Shown: positions 9,529 through 19,640 of the stretch, piece by piece
How positions within the stretch are numbered: the first letter of the stretch is position 1
Layout of the letters: the number at the start of each line of letters is the position of its first letter
Source of the DNA: Paralithodes platypus
Taxonomy: Eukaryota; Arthropoda; Malacostraca; Decapoda; Lithodidae
Reading direction: 5' to 3'
Length of the DNA stretch: 64,000 nucleotides
Assembly (NCBI GenBank): GCA_032716605.1
Contig: CM064573.1
Span: forward strand, 1,327,356-1,391,355
The notes under the pieces: generated by a model
Told to the model about the DNA's origin: nothing
Database searches by the model: none
What the model saw: the letters and a program-made list of their open reading frames with translations, nothing else
Program-made: the position numbers and the translations under genes

Positions 9529-10020
9529 GATCGGAAGTGAAGACAGCGGTAACACCACCAGGAATGATCGCGGTGTGTCGTAAACTCCGTCTGTACCGTC
9601 TGTACCGGGAGATTCTTTAGTTTGCTTCCTAGACTCCTAACAAGCTTGAAAAAAACACCCCTGAGACCCCCCTTCCTGGCCCTTCCATATAAATTTGTAC
9701 ATTTTTCGATAGAAAAATTTCCCGGCCATAGGCCGATTCCTCCTAAATTACAGGCTCGCTATCGCTCGCCAGGAAAAGATCGACACCTAAATGGCACGAA
9801 AGGTCTTAAAATTGATAGAAATGGGGCGAATAATCTTAAAATCGCCAAACTACTAGGCCGAACGTCATAAAATCTGAAAACCAATGGGGCTAAACATGAG
9901 GAAGAAGTGGATCCACAAAAAAGCGACTAACTTCCCCTTAATCTCGCCCCAGTGGTGATCGGAAGTGAAGACAGCGGTAACAACACCAGGAATGATCGCG
10001 GTGTGTCGTAAAATCCTTCC
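9529..10020. repeat. 60-75-bp direct repeat flanking an A-type element
   Basis: TGATCGGAAGTGAAGACAGC through ATCGCGGTGTGTCGTAAA occurs at 9529-9585 and again at 9957-10012, nearly identical, on either side of the A-type element at 9607-9941. This is too long for a target-site duplication and looks like a local segmental duplication or unequal exchange. Confidence 0.75.
9607..9941 (+). mobile_element. family A, subfamily with TTCGATAGAAAAAT hairpin
   Basis: The head is GGGAGATTCTTTAGTTTGC and the 3' end is ACTTCCCCTTAA. The hairpin loop reads GATA instead of GGTA. The stem CCGGCCATAGGCCG has lost one pair. The 5' TTAA is missing. Confidence 0.65.
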
Positions 10021-10151
10021 GTACCGGCGACGTCTTTTGTAATATATTTCTAGCAATATTTAGACGATTGTGTGCAGTTTAAGAAGGATCTATGGTAGTA
10101 GAAAGGGTTAAGTGAGATGGTTCGAAGCCTGGTACTTGCAGGAGGCCTATT

Positions 10152-10349
10152 TTAAGGGGAGATATTTTAGTTTGCTTCCTGGACTCCAAACAAGCTTTAC
10201 AAAAACACACCCCTGAGAACAACCCCCTTCGATATAAATCTGTACATTTTTCGATAGAAAAATTTCCCGGCCAAAGGCCGGTTCCTCCTAAATTACAGGC
10301 TCGCTGTTGCTCGCCAGGGAAGAATCGACACCTAAATGGCACGAAAGGA
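10152..10349 (+). mobile_element. family A element, 3'-truncated, inside B
   Basis: It starts TTAAGGGGAGATATTTTAGT. It keeps the TTCGATAGAAAAAT hairpin, the CCGGCCAAAGGCCGG stem and the core GGCTCGCTGTTGCTCGCC, then stops after TGGCACGAAAGGA, where B sequence resumes. Confidence 0.65.
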
Positions 10350-10433
10350 ATTAACAGGTTTTGAACTGTCTCGCTTAACCCTTTTTACTACCACAGATCC
10401 TTCTAAAAACTACACAAAATCGTCTAAATATTG

Positions 10434-10815
10434 TATCTATCTATCTATTGCCGGACGCCTTACTCCCCTTACGAGGGTGGCCATACACAGAATGCCCCCA
10501 AGCGGACCTATTCCCTGTGAGAGGGACAACCCGAGCCAGTTTAGTGTAGGACTTACAGGATTGACCACTCAATTTAGGATCCGTCCGACTCCGAGGCCCT
10601 CTGTGTATCTTGTTAGCACTATTTTTCTACAGTGGAGTTCGGCTAATCCATCCACTAACCTGCCTTACCCTTAGGTAAGCAGTACGGTTTTGTATCAGGT
10701 TAACTCCCCTAGACAGGTTGCCAACCAAGGCTGACGAGTCCCATCCACCCGGATTTGTATAAGGTTGTCTCCCCTAGATGAGTTGCCGACCAAGGCTAAC
10801 GAGTCCTATCCACCC
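10434..10815 (-). mobile_element. SINE-like insertion with an 11-bp target-site duplication
   Basis: TCTAAATATTG occurs exactly at 10423-10433 and 10816-10826, bracketing 382 bp. At the left edge is (TATC)4, which read on the minus strand is a GATA-repeat tail. At the right edge are two tandem units of about 62 bp sharing CTCCCCTAGA, GAGTTGCCGACCAAGGCTAA and CGAGTCC. A perfect variable-length duplication plus a simple-repeat tail is typical of LINE-mobilised SINEs. I see no clear tRNA head. Confidence 0.65.
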
Positions 10816-11040
10816 TCTAAATATTGCTAGAATTTAATTTAAAACAAAAGACGGCGGTACAGAAGGGGTTAACTCAGATGGTCGCAAGCGGTAGTAATGA
10901 CGTCCGCAATTATCGTAACTCTATTTTCCCGTGCGGAGGTTGCGGTCTGGAGCCCCAATTGATGACCGCAGCGGTGAGACGCTTGCGGTTGTGGGAGTTA
11001 TGGCGGCCACGTGAAAAATCGCGGCGGTTCCTCTCATGGT

Positions 11041-11106
11041 ATACTGTGTGTGTCTGTCTGTGTACGTGCGTGTGTGTGTTTGTCTGTGTGTGTGGGTGTG
11101 TGTGGT
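11041..11106. repeat. (GT)n imperfect microsatellite
   Basis: GTGTGTCTGTCTGTGTACG-type alternation abutting the A element at 11107. Confidence 0.85.
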
Positions 11107-11341
11107 TTTTTTTTGTGCACTCCCTTTATTCTCATGTTTAGCCCTATCATTTTTGAGATTGTAAGACGTTCGCACCATAAGTTTGACGATTGTAAGATCT
11201 TTCGTTGCAGTTCTTTGTCAATATTAAAATGTTTCCTTCCATCCAAGTGTCATTTTTTTCCTGGCGAGCGATAGTGAACATTAAGACTTTTCGTGTCATT
11301 TAATTTTTAATTTTGTCCTGGCGAGTGTGAGCTTGTAATTT
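11107..11341 (-). mobile_element. family A element with rearranged middle
   Basis: Landmarks TCATGTTTAGCCC, TTGAGATTGTAAGACG and CTGGCGAGCGATAGTGA are present. A second partial pass then follows (ATTAAGACTTTTCGTG, TCCTGGCGAGTGTGAGC). The 5' half with its hairpins is missing. Confidence 0.6.
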
Positions 11342-11464
11342 ATTTATTTGTGTTTGTTCCCAGCACTAAACAATAAGAGCGCCGTAACTCTTGATCCGAC
11401 AAATTACCGCCATGAGCGCGGAGGGTGATAAAAAGAGCGAGTTGATAGCGTCGGTAAAGCTATG

Positions 11465-11550
11465 TTAACCCTTTTAGTACCGGTGCTGGCTTTTTAACTA
11501 TTTTGGCTACTATTAGACGATTTTGTTCAGTTTGAAAAGGGCCTCTTGAT
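11465..11550 (+). mobile_element. family B left half, truncated by microsatellite
   Basis: TTAACCCTTTTAGTACCGG, TTTTGGCTACTATTAGACG and ATTTTGTTCAGTTTGAAAAG match the B left arm. The right half is replaced by (CT)n(AT)n. Confidence 0.65.
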
Positions 11551-11563
11551 TAAAATCCTTTTA

Positions 11564-11564
<1 letters not shown>

Positions 11565-11661
<97 letters not shown>

Positions 11662-11684
11662 CTGTATATATACTGTATATATAT
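11565..11684. repeat. (CT)n(AT)n compound microsatellite
   Basis: About 13 CT then more than 30 AT dinucleotides, ending in TGTATATATACTGTATATAT. The perfect AT tract could extrude as a cruciform. Confidence 0.95.
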
Positions 11685-11819
11685 AATTAATTTATAATCG
11701 ACGACACGTAACCTACCACACCACAAAGCTTAAAACAATCACAGCCTTATACAACATAGCAAAATATAACATGCATTAAAATACATCACAGTACAATGGA
11801 ATAAAGCACTACTCTACAC

Positions 11820-12200
11820 TCTCACAACACAACATACTCCTACACAATTCAAAGCAACACATATACAACACAACATCAACCCACAACACAACACAACACA
11901 ACACACTCAGACACAACACATAATAACACATATACTACATAAAACCAGCCTACAACACAACACAACTTACTCAGACACAACACAATACAACACCAATCCA
12001 CAACACAACACATTACAACACACATATACTCAAATACAATCACTCATAACTCCCTGACCACTGCCACCATTCAATAATATACAACCCAACCCAACTCAAC
12101 CCAACACAACGTAACACAACACATTCAGACACAATACATAACAAAACTACACAACACAAGCTCAACCACAACCGCTCATAACTCCAAGACCACCGATTCC
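11820..12200. repeat. degenerate (ACAAC)n-like region
   Basis: Irregular ACACAACACA blocks interspersed with CTCAGACAC and CTCATAACTCC. It is probably the decayed edge of the more regular array that follows. Confidence 0.75.
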
Positions 12201-12219
12201 TTGAAAATATTCAACCAGA

Positions 12220-12445
12220 ACACAACACAACACAACACAACACACTCAGACACAACACAACACACTCAGACACAACACAACACACTCAGACACAACACAA
12301 CACACTCAGACACAACACAACACACTCAGACACAACACAACACACTCAGACACAACACAACACACTCAGACACAACACAACACAACACACTCAGACACAA
12401 CACAACACAACACACTCAGACACAACACAACACACTCAGACACTC
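12220..12445. repeat. 20-bp minisatellite (CACAACACACTCAGACACAA)n
   Basis: About 10 copies of a 20-bp unit, some extended by five-base ACACA steps. Any frame through it is low complexity (His/Thr/Gln/Asn/Ser). Confidence 0.9.
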
Positions 12446-12514
12446 ATAACTAAAATAACACCACCATCATTAAAAACAAAACAAAAACACTATAGGTAAT
12501 AAATATAACCTTTC

Positions 12515-13790
12515 CCCGCATATCAATAACGCACCGACAATAACGGAGATATATCAATAACGCACCGACAATAACGGAGATATATCAATAACGCACCGAC
12601 AATAACGGAGATATATCAATAACGCACCGACAATAACGGAGATATATCAATAACGCACCGACAATAACGGAGATATATCAATAACGCACCGACAATAACG
12701 GAGATATATCAATAACGCACCGACAATAACGGAGATATATCAATAACGCACCGACAATAACGGAGATATATCAATAACGCACCGACAATAACGGAGATAT
12801 ATCAATAACGCACCGACAATAACGGATATATCAATAACGCACCGACAATAACGGAGATATATCAATAACGCACCGACAATAACGGAGATATATCAATAAC
12901 GCACCGACAATAACGGAGATATATCAATAACGCACCAACAATAACGGAGATATATCAATAACGCACCGACAATAACGGAGATATATCAATAACGCAACCG
13001 ACAATAACGGAGATATATCAATACGCACCGACAATAACGGAGATATATCAATAACGCACCGACAATAACGGAGATATATCAATAACGCACCGACAATAAC
13101 GGAGATATATCAATAACGCACCGACAATAACGGAGATATATCAATAACGCACCGGAGATATATCAATAACGCACCGACAATAACGGAGATATATCAATAA
13201 CGCACCGACAATAACGGAGATATATCAATAACGCACCGACAATAACGGAGATATATCAATAATGCACCGACAATAACGGAGATATATCAATAACGCACCG
13301 ACAATAACGGAGATATATCAATAACGCACCGACAATAACGGAGATATATCAATAACGCACCGACAATAACGGAGATATATCAATAACGCACCGACAATAA
13401 CGGAGATATATCAATAACGCACCGACAATAACGGAGATATATCAATAACGCACCGACAATAACGGAGATATATCAATAACGCACCGACAATACGGAGATA
13501 TATCAATAACGCACCGACAATAACGGAGATATATCAATAACGCACCGACAATAACGGAGATATATCAATAACGGAGATATATCAATAACGCACCGACAAT
13601 CGGAGATATCAATAACGCACCGACAATAACGGAGATATATCAATAACGCACCGACAATAACGGAGATATATCAATAACGGAGATATATCAATAACGCACC
13701 GACAATAACGGAGATATATCAATAACGCACCGACAATAACGGAGATATATCAATAACGCACCGACAATAACGGAGATATATCAATAACGT
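12515..13790. repeat. 31-bp satellite, about 41 copies
   Basis: The unit is GATATATCAATAACGCACC followed by GACAATAACGGA (31 bp, measured from successive GATATATC starts). It is highly homogeneous. A few units are shortened by deletion (for example near 13150, 13570 and 13675). The ends are sharp at both sides. No frame is open for long. Confidence 0.97.
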
Positions 13791-13995
13791 CCGGAGTCGT
13801 AAATCCCTTCGTAATGACCCCTTGGCTGATCTGGGGACCTTTATGGGGCGAATGACGTGGATTGTATCGACCCGGTAATCAATAAATGTATCAACTTTGT
13901 TACAGTCTTATGAGTTCTATATCACATTCTCAAATTAGTTTGATATCCAGAATTTGAAAATGGATATTAATCGTGATCGTGTACTCAACCTTTAA

Positions 13996-14130
13996 CTGTG
14001 TTGGTGGTGTAATGGTTTAGATGCTTATGTTCTGGGTGTGGTGTCCCGAGTTCGAATCCCAGGAGGACCATATGCTTTCATTAGTTTATTCAAGTACTTT
14101 TGGGGTTTGTAATTGATGATTAATGTTCAG
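13996..14130 (+). mobile_element. tRNA-derived SINE-like element
   Basis: TGGTGTAATGG (near 14003) fits an A box and AGTTCGAATCC (near 14050) fits a B box; the spacing is tRNA-like. The sequence after the B box (ATGCTTTCATTAGTTTATTC) resembles that of the unit at 3040-3160. No complete cloverleaf can be drawn, so this is a SINE or tRNA pseudogene rather than a tRNA gene. Confidence 0.5.
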
Positions 14131-14359
14131 AACGGGGTGTTACTTAATTTTACAGTGTGGGTTGATTCCCCCCCCCCCCATTTTTTTCGGGCTCTGTCTG
14201 GAGTCGGCCACCCCCAGCTGTGGGGTATGTGCCTGATTATATACATACACATACATAAATACATACTGTACATGCAAGATCGAACTTATAGCAAGATGCA
14301 AACGATTGCCATCATGATCATTATGTTGTCAATTTATCAAGATTATTCATGAATGTACA

Positions 14360-14451
14360 TACTAACACACACACAAAATGTACATACTAACACACACACA
14401 CACACACAATGTACATACTAACACACACACACACACAAAATGTACATACTA

Positions 14452-14483
<32 letters not shown>

Positions 14484-14563
14484 TACATACTAACACACAC
14501 ACACACACACACACACAAAATGTACATACTAACACACACACACACACACAAAATGTACATACT

Positions 14564-14600
<37 letters not shown>
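14360..14600. repeat. (AC)n interspersed with AAAATGTACATACTAA
   Basis: Six AC tracts of different lengths are separated by the same spacer, AAAATGTACATACTAA. It is a minisatellite whose unit contains a variable microsatellite. Confidence 0.9.
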
Positions 14601-14601
<1 letters not shown>

Positions 14602-14644
14602 TATCGATCAAAAGTTACCGGAAATATTGCTCTTGTGAGTCACC

Positions 14645-14979
14645 TTAAGGGGAGAATTCCACTGGAGGGATTTTTTTCTTTACCCCTTTCTCCCTCATGT
14701 TTAGCCCCATTGCTTTTGAGATTTTAAGACGTTCGCCCCATTAGTTTGGCGATTTTAAGAACTTTCACCCCATTTATGTCACTTTAAGACCTTTCATCCC
14801 ATTTAGTTGTCGATTTTTTTCTGGCGAGCGATAGCGAGCCTGTAATTTAAGAGGAACCGGCCTTCGGCCTGGACATTTTTCTACCGAAAAATTTACAAAT
14901 TTATCTTGAAAGGGGGTCATGGGGGTGTAATTTCAAGATTGATGGAAGTCTAGGAAACACACTAAAAACCTCCCCTTAA
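14645..14979 (-). mobile_element. family A TTAA element, full length
   Basis: 335 bp, TTAA to TTAA, with ends TTAAGGGGAGAATTCCAC and AAAAACCTCCCCTTAA. Hairpin, stem (CGGCCTTCGGCC) and core intact. Its TTAA at 14976 is shared with the next A copy. Confidence 0.75.
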
Positions 14980-15659
14980 GAGGAGATTTTTATTTATTTG
15001 TTCATTTATTTATTTATTTATTTATTATTTTATTAAGTTTTATTTATTATTTTATTAAGTTTTACTTATTATTTTATTAATTTTAATTTATTATTTTATT
15101 AAGTTTTATTTAATATTTTATTAAGTTTTATTTATTATTTTATTAAGTTTTATTTATTACTTTATTAAGTTTTATTTATTATTTTATTAAGTTTTATTTA
15201 TTATTTTATTAAGTTTTATTTATTATTTTATTGTTTTATTTATTATTTTATTAAGTTTTATTTAATATTTTATTAAGTTTTATTTATTATTTTATTAAGT
15301 TTTATTTATTACTTTATTAAGTTTTATTTATTATTTTATTAAGTTTTATTTATTATTTTATTAAGTTTTATTTATTATTTTATTGTTTTATTTATTATTT
15401 TATTAAGTTTTCTCCCAAGACAATCCATCACGCTTAAAAAATGCCTCCACGACATCGAGATACATTTGTTAAATTTTCTGTAAAAAAAATATCCTCCAAA
15501 ATTTCAGGCTCGCCATCGCTCGCCGGTAAGAAATCGACATCTAAATGGCACAAATGATCTTAAAATCGCTAAACGAATGGAGCGAACGTCATCAAATCTC
15601 CAAAGTAATGGAGCTAAATATCAAGGAGAGGGGTGTCCAGAAAAAATACAAGCATCCCC

Positions 15660-15663
<4 letters not shown>
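14976..15663 (+). mobile_element. family A element expanded by an internal minisatellite
   Basis: It starts TTAAGAGGAGATTTTTATTT. The head then runs into a 22-bp array (15000-15410). The body resumes with CTCCCAAGACAATCCATCACGC, CAGGCTCGCCATCGCTCGCC, AAATCGACATCTAAATGGCA and GCATCCCCTTA. The final TTAA is cut by a (CT)n tract. It is diverged relative to its neighbour at 14645. Confidence 0.6.
15000..15410. repeat. 22-bp minisatellite (AAGTTTTATTTATTATTTTATT)-type
   Basis: About 18 copies of a 22-bp AT-only unit, two of them shortened by loss of AAGTT. It arose within the T-rich head of an A element. Confidence 0.92.
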
Positions 15664-15696
<33 letters not shown>

Positions 15697-15720
15697 CCCC
15701 CCCCCCCCCCCCCCCCCGTA
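15664..15720. repeat. (CT)n followed by C-run
   Basis: About 16 CT dinucleotides, TTCG, then about 20 C residues ending at 15717. Confidence 0.95.
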
Positions 15721-15779
15721 TGATCAATATCGATATGCCCACGAATTACGACCCCATTTGTTGTAAGTACCCTCTCCTG

Positions 15780-16160
15780 TAATCTTTATACCCGGATACT
15801 TTATGAGGCTACTGTACATTGGTTGGCTGTTTTATGACTTCCCTTGGGCTTGGCCTTACTTATTGATCCTCTTTTTTTCTCGATTAATATTTTTTTTTTT
15901 CTTATGGCTTCCTTTTGCTTTATATTATCTTTATCTTTGCTTTATCCTATTTATATAGATTGATATACTTTGTGTTTCTTATTATTACTTCCTTTTGCTT
16001 GATTTTATTCATTGATCCTCATTTTACAGAATAATATACTTTTTGTTTGTTTACTTCCTTTTGCTTCATCTTGGGTATTGATCCTTGTATAGTTTTTTAA
16101 TTTTGTATTTTAGCATTACTCTACATGATATACATTCTCTCGCATTTTATGTTTCATTGT
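15780..16160. repeat. degenerate T-rich repeat with ACTTCCTTTTGCTT motif
   Basis: ACTTCCTTTTGCTT and TATTGATCCT recur four times at irregular spacing of about 70-110 bp. It is an old tandem repeat. No gene is seen. Confidence 0.55.
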
Positions 16161-16167
16161 TACTACA

Positions 16168-16168
<1 letters not shown>

Positions 16169-16236
<68 letters not shown>
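16169..16236. repeat. (CT)n microsatellite
   Basis: About 34 CT dinucleotides directly abutting the CR1 copy at 16237. Confidence 0.97.
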
Positions 16237-16238
<2 letters not shown>

Positions 16239-17310
16239 GCACATTGGATAGACAGTTGGCTAACATGTAGACAACAACGAGTGGTAATCAATGGTGTTTC
16301 TTATGAGTGGGCTCCAGTCACTTTTGGAGTTCCACAGGGATCTGTCCTTGGCCCACTACTGTTTATCATATGTCACTGACATCGATATTGGTCTGTTGAG
16401 TTTGATCTCCAAGTTTGCAGCTGGTATAAAACTTTGAATGAATGTGAAAGACCCCAAAGGGGTTGAACAGCTCAGGATGGACCTCATCAGACTGGGTGAA
16501 TGGTCGGAGACATGGCAGATGCCCCTACATTTGGAAAAATACAAGGTGATGCTTATCGGCCAAGCAAACCCTAATTCAGGCTATACACTATTGGGAATGC
16601 CTCTGGAAGTGACTGACTTGGAAAAGTATTTGGGTGTTCTGATTAGCAGTGACCTAAAGTTTTCTAAGCAGTGCATTGAAGTAGAGAAGAACGTTCAGAA
16701 ATTATTGGGCTATATTAAGATGCAATTTATGTATAGAAATATGGAAATAATCCTCACACTTTACAAACGCTCTGATACGGCCATTCCTGGAGTATGCTGT
16801 TCAATTCTGGTCTCCAGCACTCAGGAAAGATATAGAGCGACTGGAAAGTGTACAAGCTAGGGCTACAAAGCTTATTCTATCGCTTACAATTCTGAGCTAT
16901 GAGGACCGGTTGAGAGCTCTTAATCTCTTCCAGTTGGAGACACACAGACTACGAGGTTAGCTTATTGAAGTTGTTTAAATACTTAATGGGTTTGACAATG
17001 TGGATTATAGCAAAATGTTTAGCCTCAATGTGAATACAACACACATCCATGGCTGGAAATTAGAATTTAAAAGGTTCAGCACTAGTATTTGTGGAAACTT
17101 TTTCACATATAAGATCTATTCTACCTGGAACAAACTTCCCTCCGAAGTTGTAAATAGTTCTTCAGTAGAGCAGTTCAAAAAGAGAGTAGATAGTATTTTT
17201 CGCACTCTGTAAAGAGTGTAGTGCACTAAACAGTCTCTCTCCTTTCACTTCGAGTTTCTCCCCGGAATGAACCGTAAGGTCTCGGAGATACTAACTACTC
17301 CTGGTTACTC
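16237..17310 (+). mobile_element. CR1-clade non-LTR retrotransposon, subfamily 2, 5'-truncated
   Basis: The copy begins inside the reverse transcriptase domain right after a (CT)n tract and extends through the 3' UTR (17213-17310). Subfamily 2 is well diverged from the copies at 20.7, 53 and 57 kb. A 3' UTR closely matching this one is found at 20330-20440. Similarity to CR1-clade proteins is judged from conserved blocks ([20 protein letters not shown]), not from a search. Confidence 0.8.
16240..17215 (+). pseudogene. CR1 ORF2 fragment, reverse transcriptase C-terminal half (broken)
   Basis: The protein would copy element RNA into DNA at the target site. Visible blocks in order: [12 protein letters not shown] and [13 protein letters not shown] (the conserved PQGS-VLGP motif of non-LTR reverse transcriptases), then after a frameshift near 16370 the catalytic region ISKFAAG, where the expected Asp-Asp pair (FADD) is replaced. 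The following frame (16438-16860) gives MPLHLEKYKVMLIG, TDLEKYLGVLISSDLKFSKQ and IILTLYK; another shift near 16770 and a last frame ending in STWNKLPSEVVNSSSVEQFK with stop at 17210-17212. Loss of catalytic aspartates and at least two frameshifts mean it cannot be active. Confidence 0.8.
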
Positions 17311-17477
17311 CCTCCTTCCCTCCTTCCCTGTGATTACCATGGCCGACACAAGATAGATCACCCGCCAGGTAATATCCTACATTACCCCGCGATAACGACA
17401 GGTCTTCAGTCGCCAGAATATCAGTTTAGACATTTCACAACTTGTAATGGGGGAGTTCTTGTTTTTACCATCGATAA

Positions 17478-17757
17478 TGTACTCCCAATAAGTAAGAATT
17501 AGTTTGAACCTGTATTTTATTGTAAGCATTGAAATATGGTTTTGCTTTCTGTTAGTGAATTAGAGACTGGCTGTGCTACGTTGTATCCTGTATTATTCAG
17601 TTTGTTGTTGTTGTGTTCTTTTTGTAATTGATGTATTCACAATAAGCAGGAATTAGTTCGAACCGGTAATTTATTGTAAGTATTGAAATCGAGGTTTGCC
17701 TTTTAAAGAATGATAAATCTTGCTGTGCTACGCAATATCCTTTATTATACGACTGTA
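17478..17757. repeat. tandem duplication of about 155 bp
   Basis: Segment 17478-17600 (AGTAAGAATTAGTTTGAACC, TATTTTATTGTAAGCATTGAAAT, GCTGTGCTACG) is repeated at 17632-17755 (AGCAGGAATTAGTTCGAACC, TTATTGTAAGTATTGAAAT, GCTGTGCTACG) with moderate divergence. No coding capacity. Confidence 0.7.
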
Positions 17758-17918
17758 TATATATTCTTACCACGAAGTAGCAGTCCATAAATTATTCTCC
17801 TCAGTCCCCCCTCGATATTACCCTCCCCCCCCCCCCCACATTTTCTTTCCCATTATAACTCTCCTATATTACTGCACCCCAATATATTTATGGCCCGCCC
17901 CTGCCTAGATGTATGACA

Positions 17919-17992
17919 CCCCCTTCTCCCTCATGTTTAGCCCCTTTAATATTGAGATTTTAGGATGTTTGCCCCAGTAGTTGGACGAAAAA
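17919..17992 (-). mobile_element. family A 3' fragment
   Basis: CCTTCTCCCTCATGTTTAGC through GATGTTTGCCCCAGTAG matches the A 3' terminal third in minus orientation, then a C/A homopolymer junction follows. Confidence 0.55.
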
Positions 17993-18024
17993 TATCCCCC
18001 CCCCCCCAAAAAAAAAAAAAAAAA

Positions 18025-18545
18025 GGCAAGGTGTTACAAAAACAATAAACACCAAACTGTAACCACCCATTACATAACAGTCAGTTCCTGTATTCCTAAT
18101 GCCTGTGGTTCAAATCCCAAAGTGAATACAATATGACAGTAGTAATAATATGAAAGAACACGAATATCATAAAGTAATATGACACAAATACATTAAAAGA
18201 ACATGTGGCTAGGTGTTACAAAGGCAATAAACAACCCAACTGTAGCCCTCAATTACATGACAGCCAGTTCCTGTATTCCTAATGTCTGTGGTTCGAATCC
18301 CAGAGAAAAGTATAAATAAATGAACATGAATCCCAGAGAGTTATACAGGACACAAGTTATATATATGAGACCAGGTGTAATATAGGTAACAAGCACCCAA
18401 CTGTACCCCCCCCCCCTCCATTACATAACAGCCAGATCAATTACATGACAACCAATCTAAGATCTGAGGTTCGAATCCCAAAGATAATTATATATGACGG
18501 TAGTAAAAAATAATTGAACACGAATACCAATGAGTATTACAAGAC

Positions 18546-18612
<67 letters not shown>

Positions 18613-18856
18613 TAAAAATACCCCTCCCTTCCCCCCCCCAAAAAAAAAAAAGGGAAAACAAAAGAACATGCGACCAGGTGTTACAAAGGCAATAATCCCC
18701 CTCCTGTAACCCTCCATTACATGACAGCCAGTTCCTGTATTTCTTAATGGCTGTGGTTCGAATCCCAAAGAGTTAATACGAAAGAAGTAAAGATAAAAGA
18801 ATACGAATACTAGAGTGTAATACAAGACACAAATAAAAACAAAATATCCCTCTCAC

Positions 18857-18887
<31 letters not shown>

Positions 18888-18931
18888 ACACAAAAAGATA
18901 CACTCACACCAAAAATAACACCCCACCCCTC

Positions 18932-18962
<31 letters not shown>

Positions 18963-19080
18963 CACCAAAAATAGCACCCCCCCCTCCCCCCCAAAAAAAA
19001 TATATATGAGTACAAGGTGTTACAAAAGCAATAATCCCCCTCCTGTAACCCTCCATTACATGACAGTCAGTTCCTGTATC
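18025..19080. repeat. tandem-like repeat of about 190-300 bp with a conserved B-box motif
   Basis: At least five units share GGTGTTACAAA, CAATAA, CTGTAACC, ATTACATGACAGCCAG and TTCCTGTATTCCTAATG. The first four continue to GTGGTTCGAATCCCA or a close variant (near 18106, 18288, 18466 and 18753). The GGTTCGAATCC core is an RNA polymerase III B box. Between units lie (AC)n at 18547-18607 and C/A homopolymers. This may be a tRNA-derived SINE amplified in tandem; no A box is evident. Confidence 0.6.
18547..18607. repeat. (AC)n microsatellite
   Basis: About 30 uninterrupted AC dinucleotides inside the B-box repeat region. Confidence 0.97.
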
Positions 19081-19276
19081 CGACACCCGATCCCCCATTA
19101 TTATTATTACAGCACCAGCCTGGATATTGAATCACTAACAGACATAATGGATGATAGGTTGAGTCGTAAATATCGGCAGCGGGGAGTCATAAATTGGGAT
19201 AATATAGGAGACTGGTTCGCTGGAGCATAATAGGAAGTAGGTACAGTTGCATAAAGAAGTTGTGTCCTCTTGTGGG

Positions 19277-19278
<2 letters not shown>

Positions 19279-19309
<31 letters not shown>

Positions 19310-19639
19310 TGTCGGTTTATTGTTCATTGCAGCCTTTTCTTAAACCTAGGTACAGTACAATACTTATTCTACCTTAACTACGAGGTCACATGCGACCTTT
19401 GGCGACCATGAGGTGCCTGGCTTCCCACCATGTATATACGCAGATGCACTTTGTATTGTTGAGAAGATGTGTAGGCTAACACAGGGTGATAGCAGCTTGG
19501 TTAGGGAGGAACCACGGATACAATTATCTCCGTCGCTATGGCCGAAAAAACCTTTAGGTTTCTGATGAACTCGAACCCTCACCCAGGCCCTCGCTATCAG
19601 CGCAAGACACAGCACCTCAAACCACTGAACCACAGCTAC

Positions 19640-19640
<1 letters not shown>
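19279..19640 (-). mobile_element. tRNA-derived SINE, apparently full length
   Basis: On the minus strand the head reads GTAGCTGTGGTTCAGTGG (A box TGGTTCAGTGG, near 19630-19620) and, about 50 bases on, GAGGGTTCGAGTTC (B box, near 19575). A tRNA-unrelated body of about 250 bp follows and ends in an (ATT)n tail corresponding to (AAT)n on the plus strand at 19279-19309. This order is the classical SINE layout. A (GT)n tract abuts its 5' end. A second fragment of the tail region (TTTATTGATAATTGCAGC) is at 19703-19730. Confidence 0.6.

Larger units (their letters stand above)
10012..10872 (+). mobile_element. family B element carrying an A-type and a SINE-like insertion
   Basis: The left half is TCCTTCCGTACCGGCGACGT, TTTAGACGATTGTGTGCAG and AAGAAGGATCTATGGTAG. 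The right half is CCACAGATCCTTCT, AAAATCGTCTAAATATTG and, after the insertion, GCTAGAATTTAATT through GGTACAGAAGGGGTTAA. A truncated A-type element (10152-10349) and a 382-bp retroposon-like segment (10434-10815) interrupt it. Confidence 0.65.

Noticed and set aside
12515..13790. CRISPR array (regular 31-bp repeats)
   Set aside because: There are no unique spacers; units are directly contiguous, and the genome is eukaryotic.
16085..16379. Ser/Leu-rich protein fused to a reverse transcriptase
   Set aside because: The N-terminal part is a (CT)n microsatellite; the RT part is a truncated CR1 fragment.
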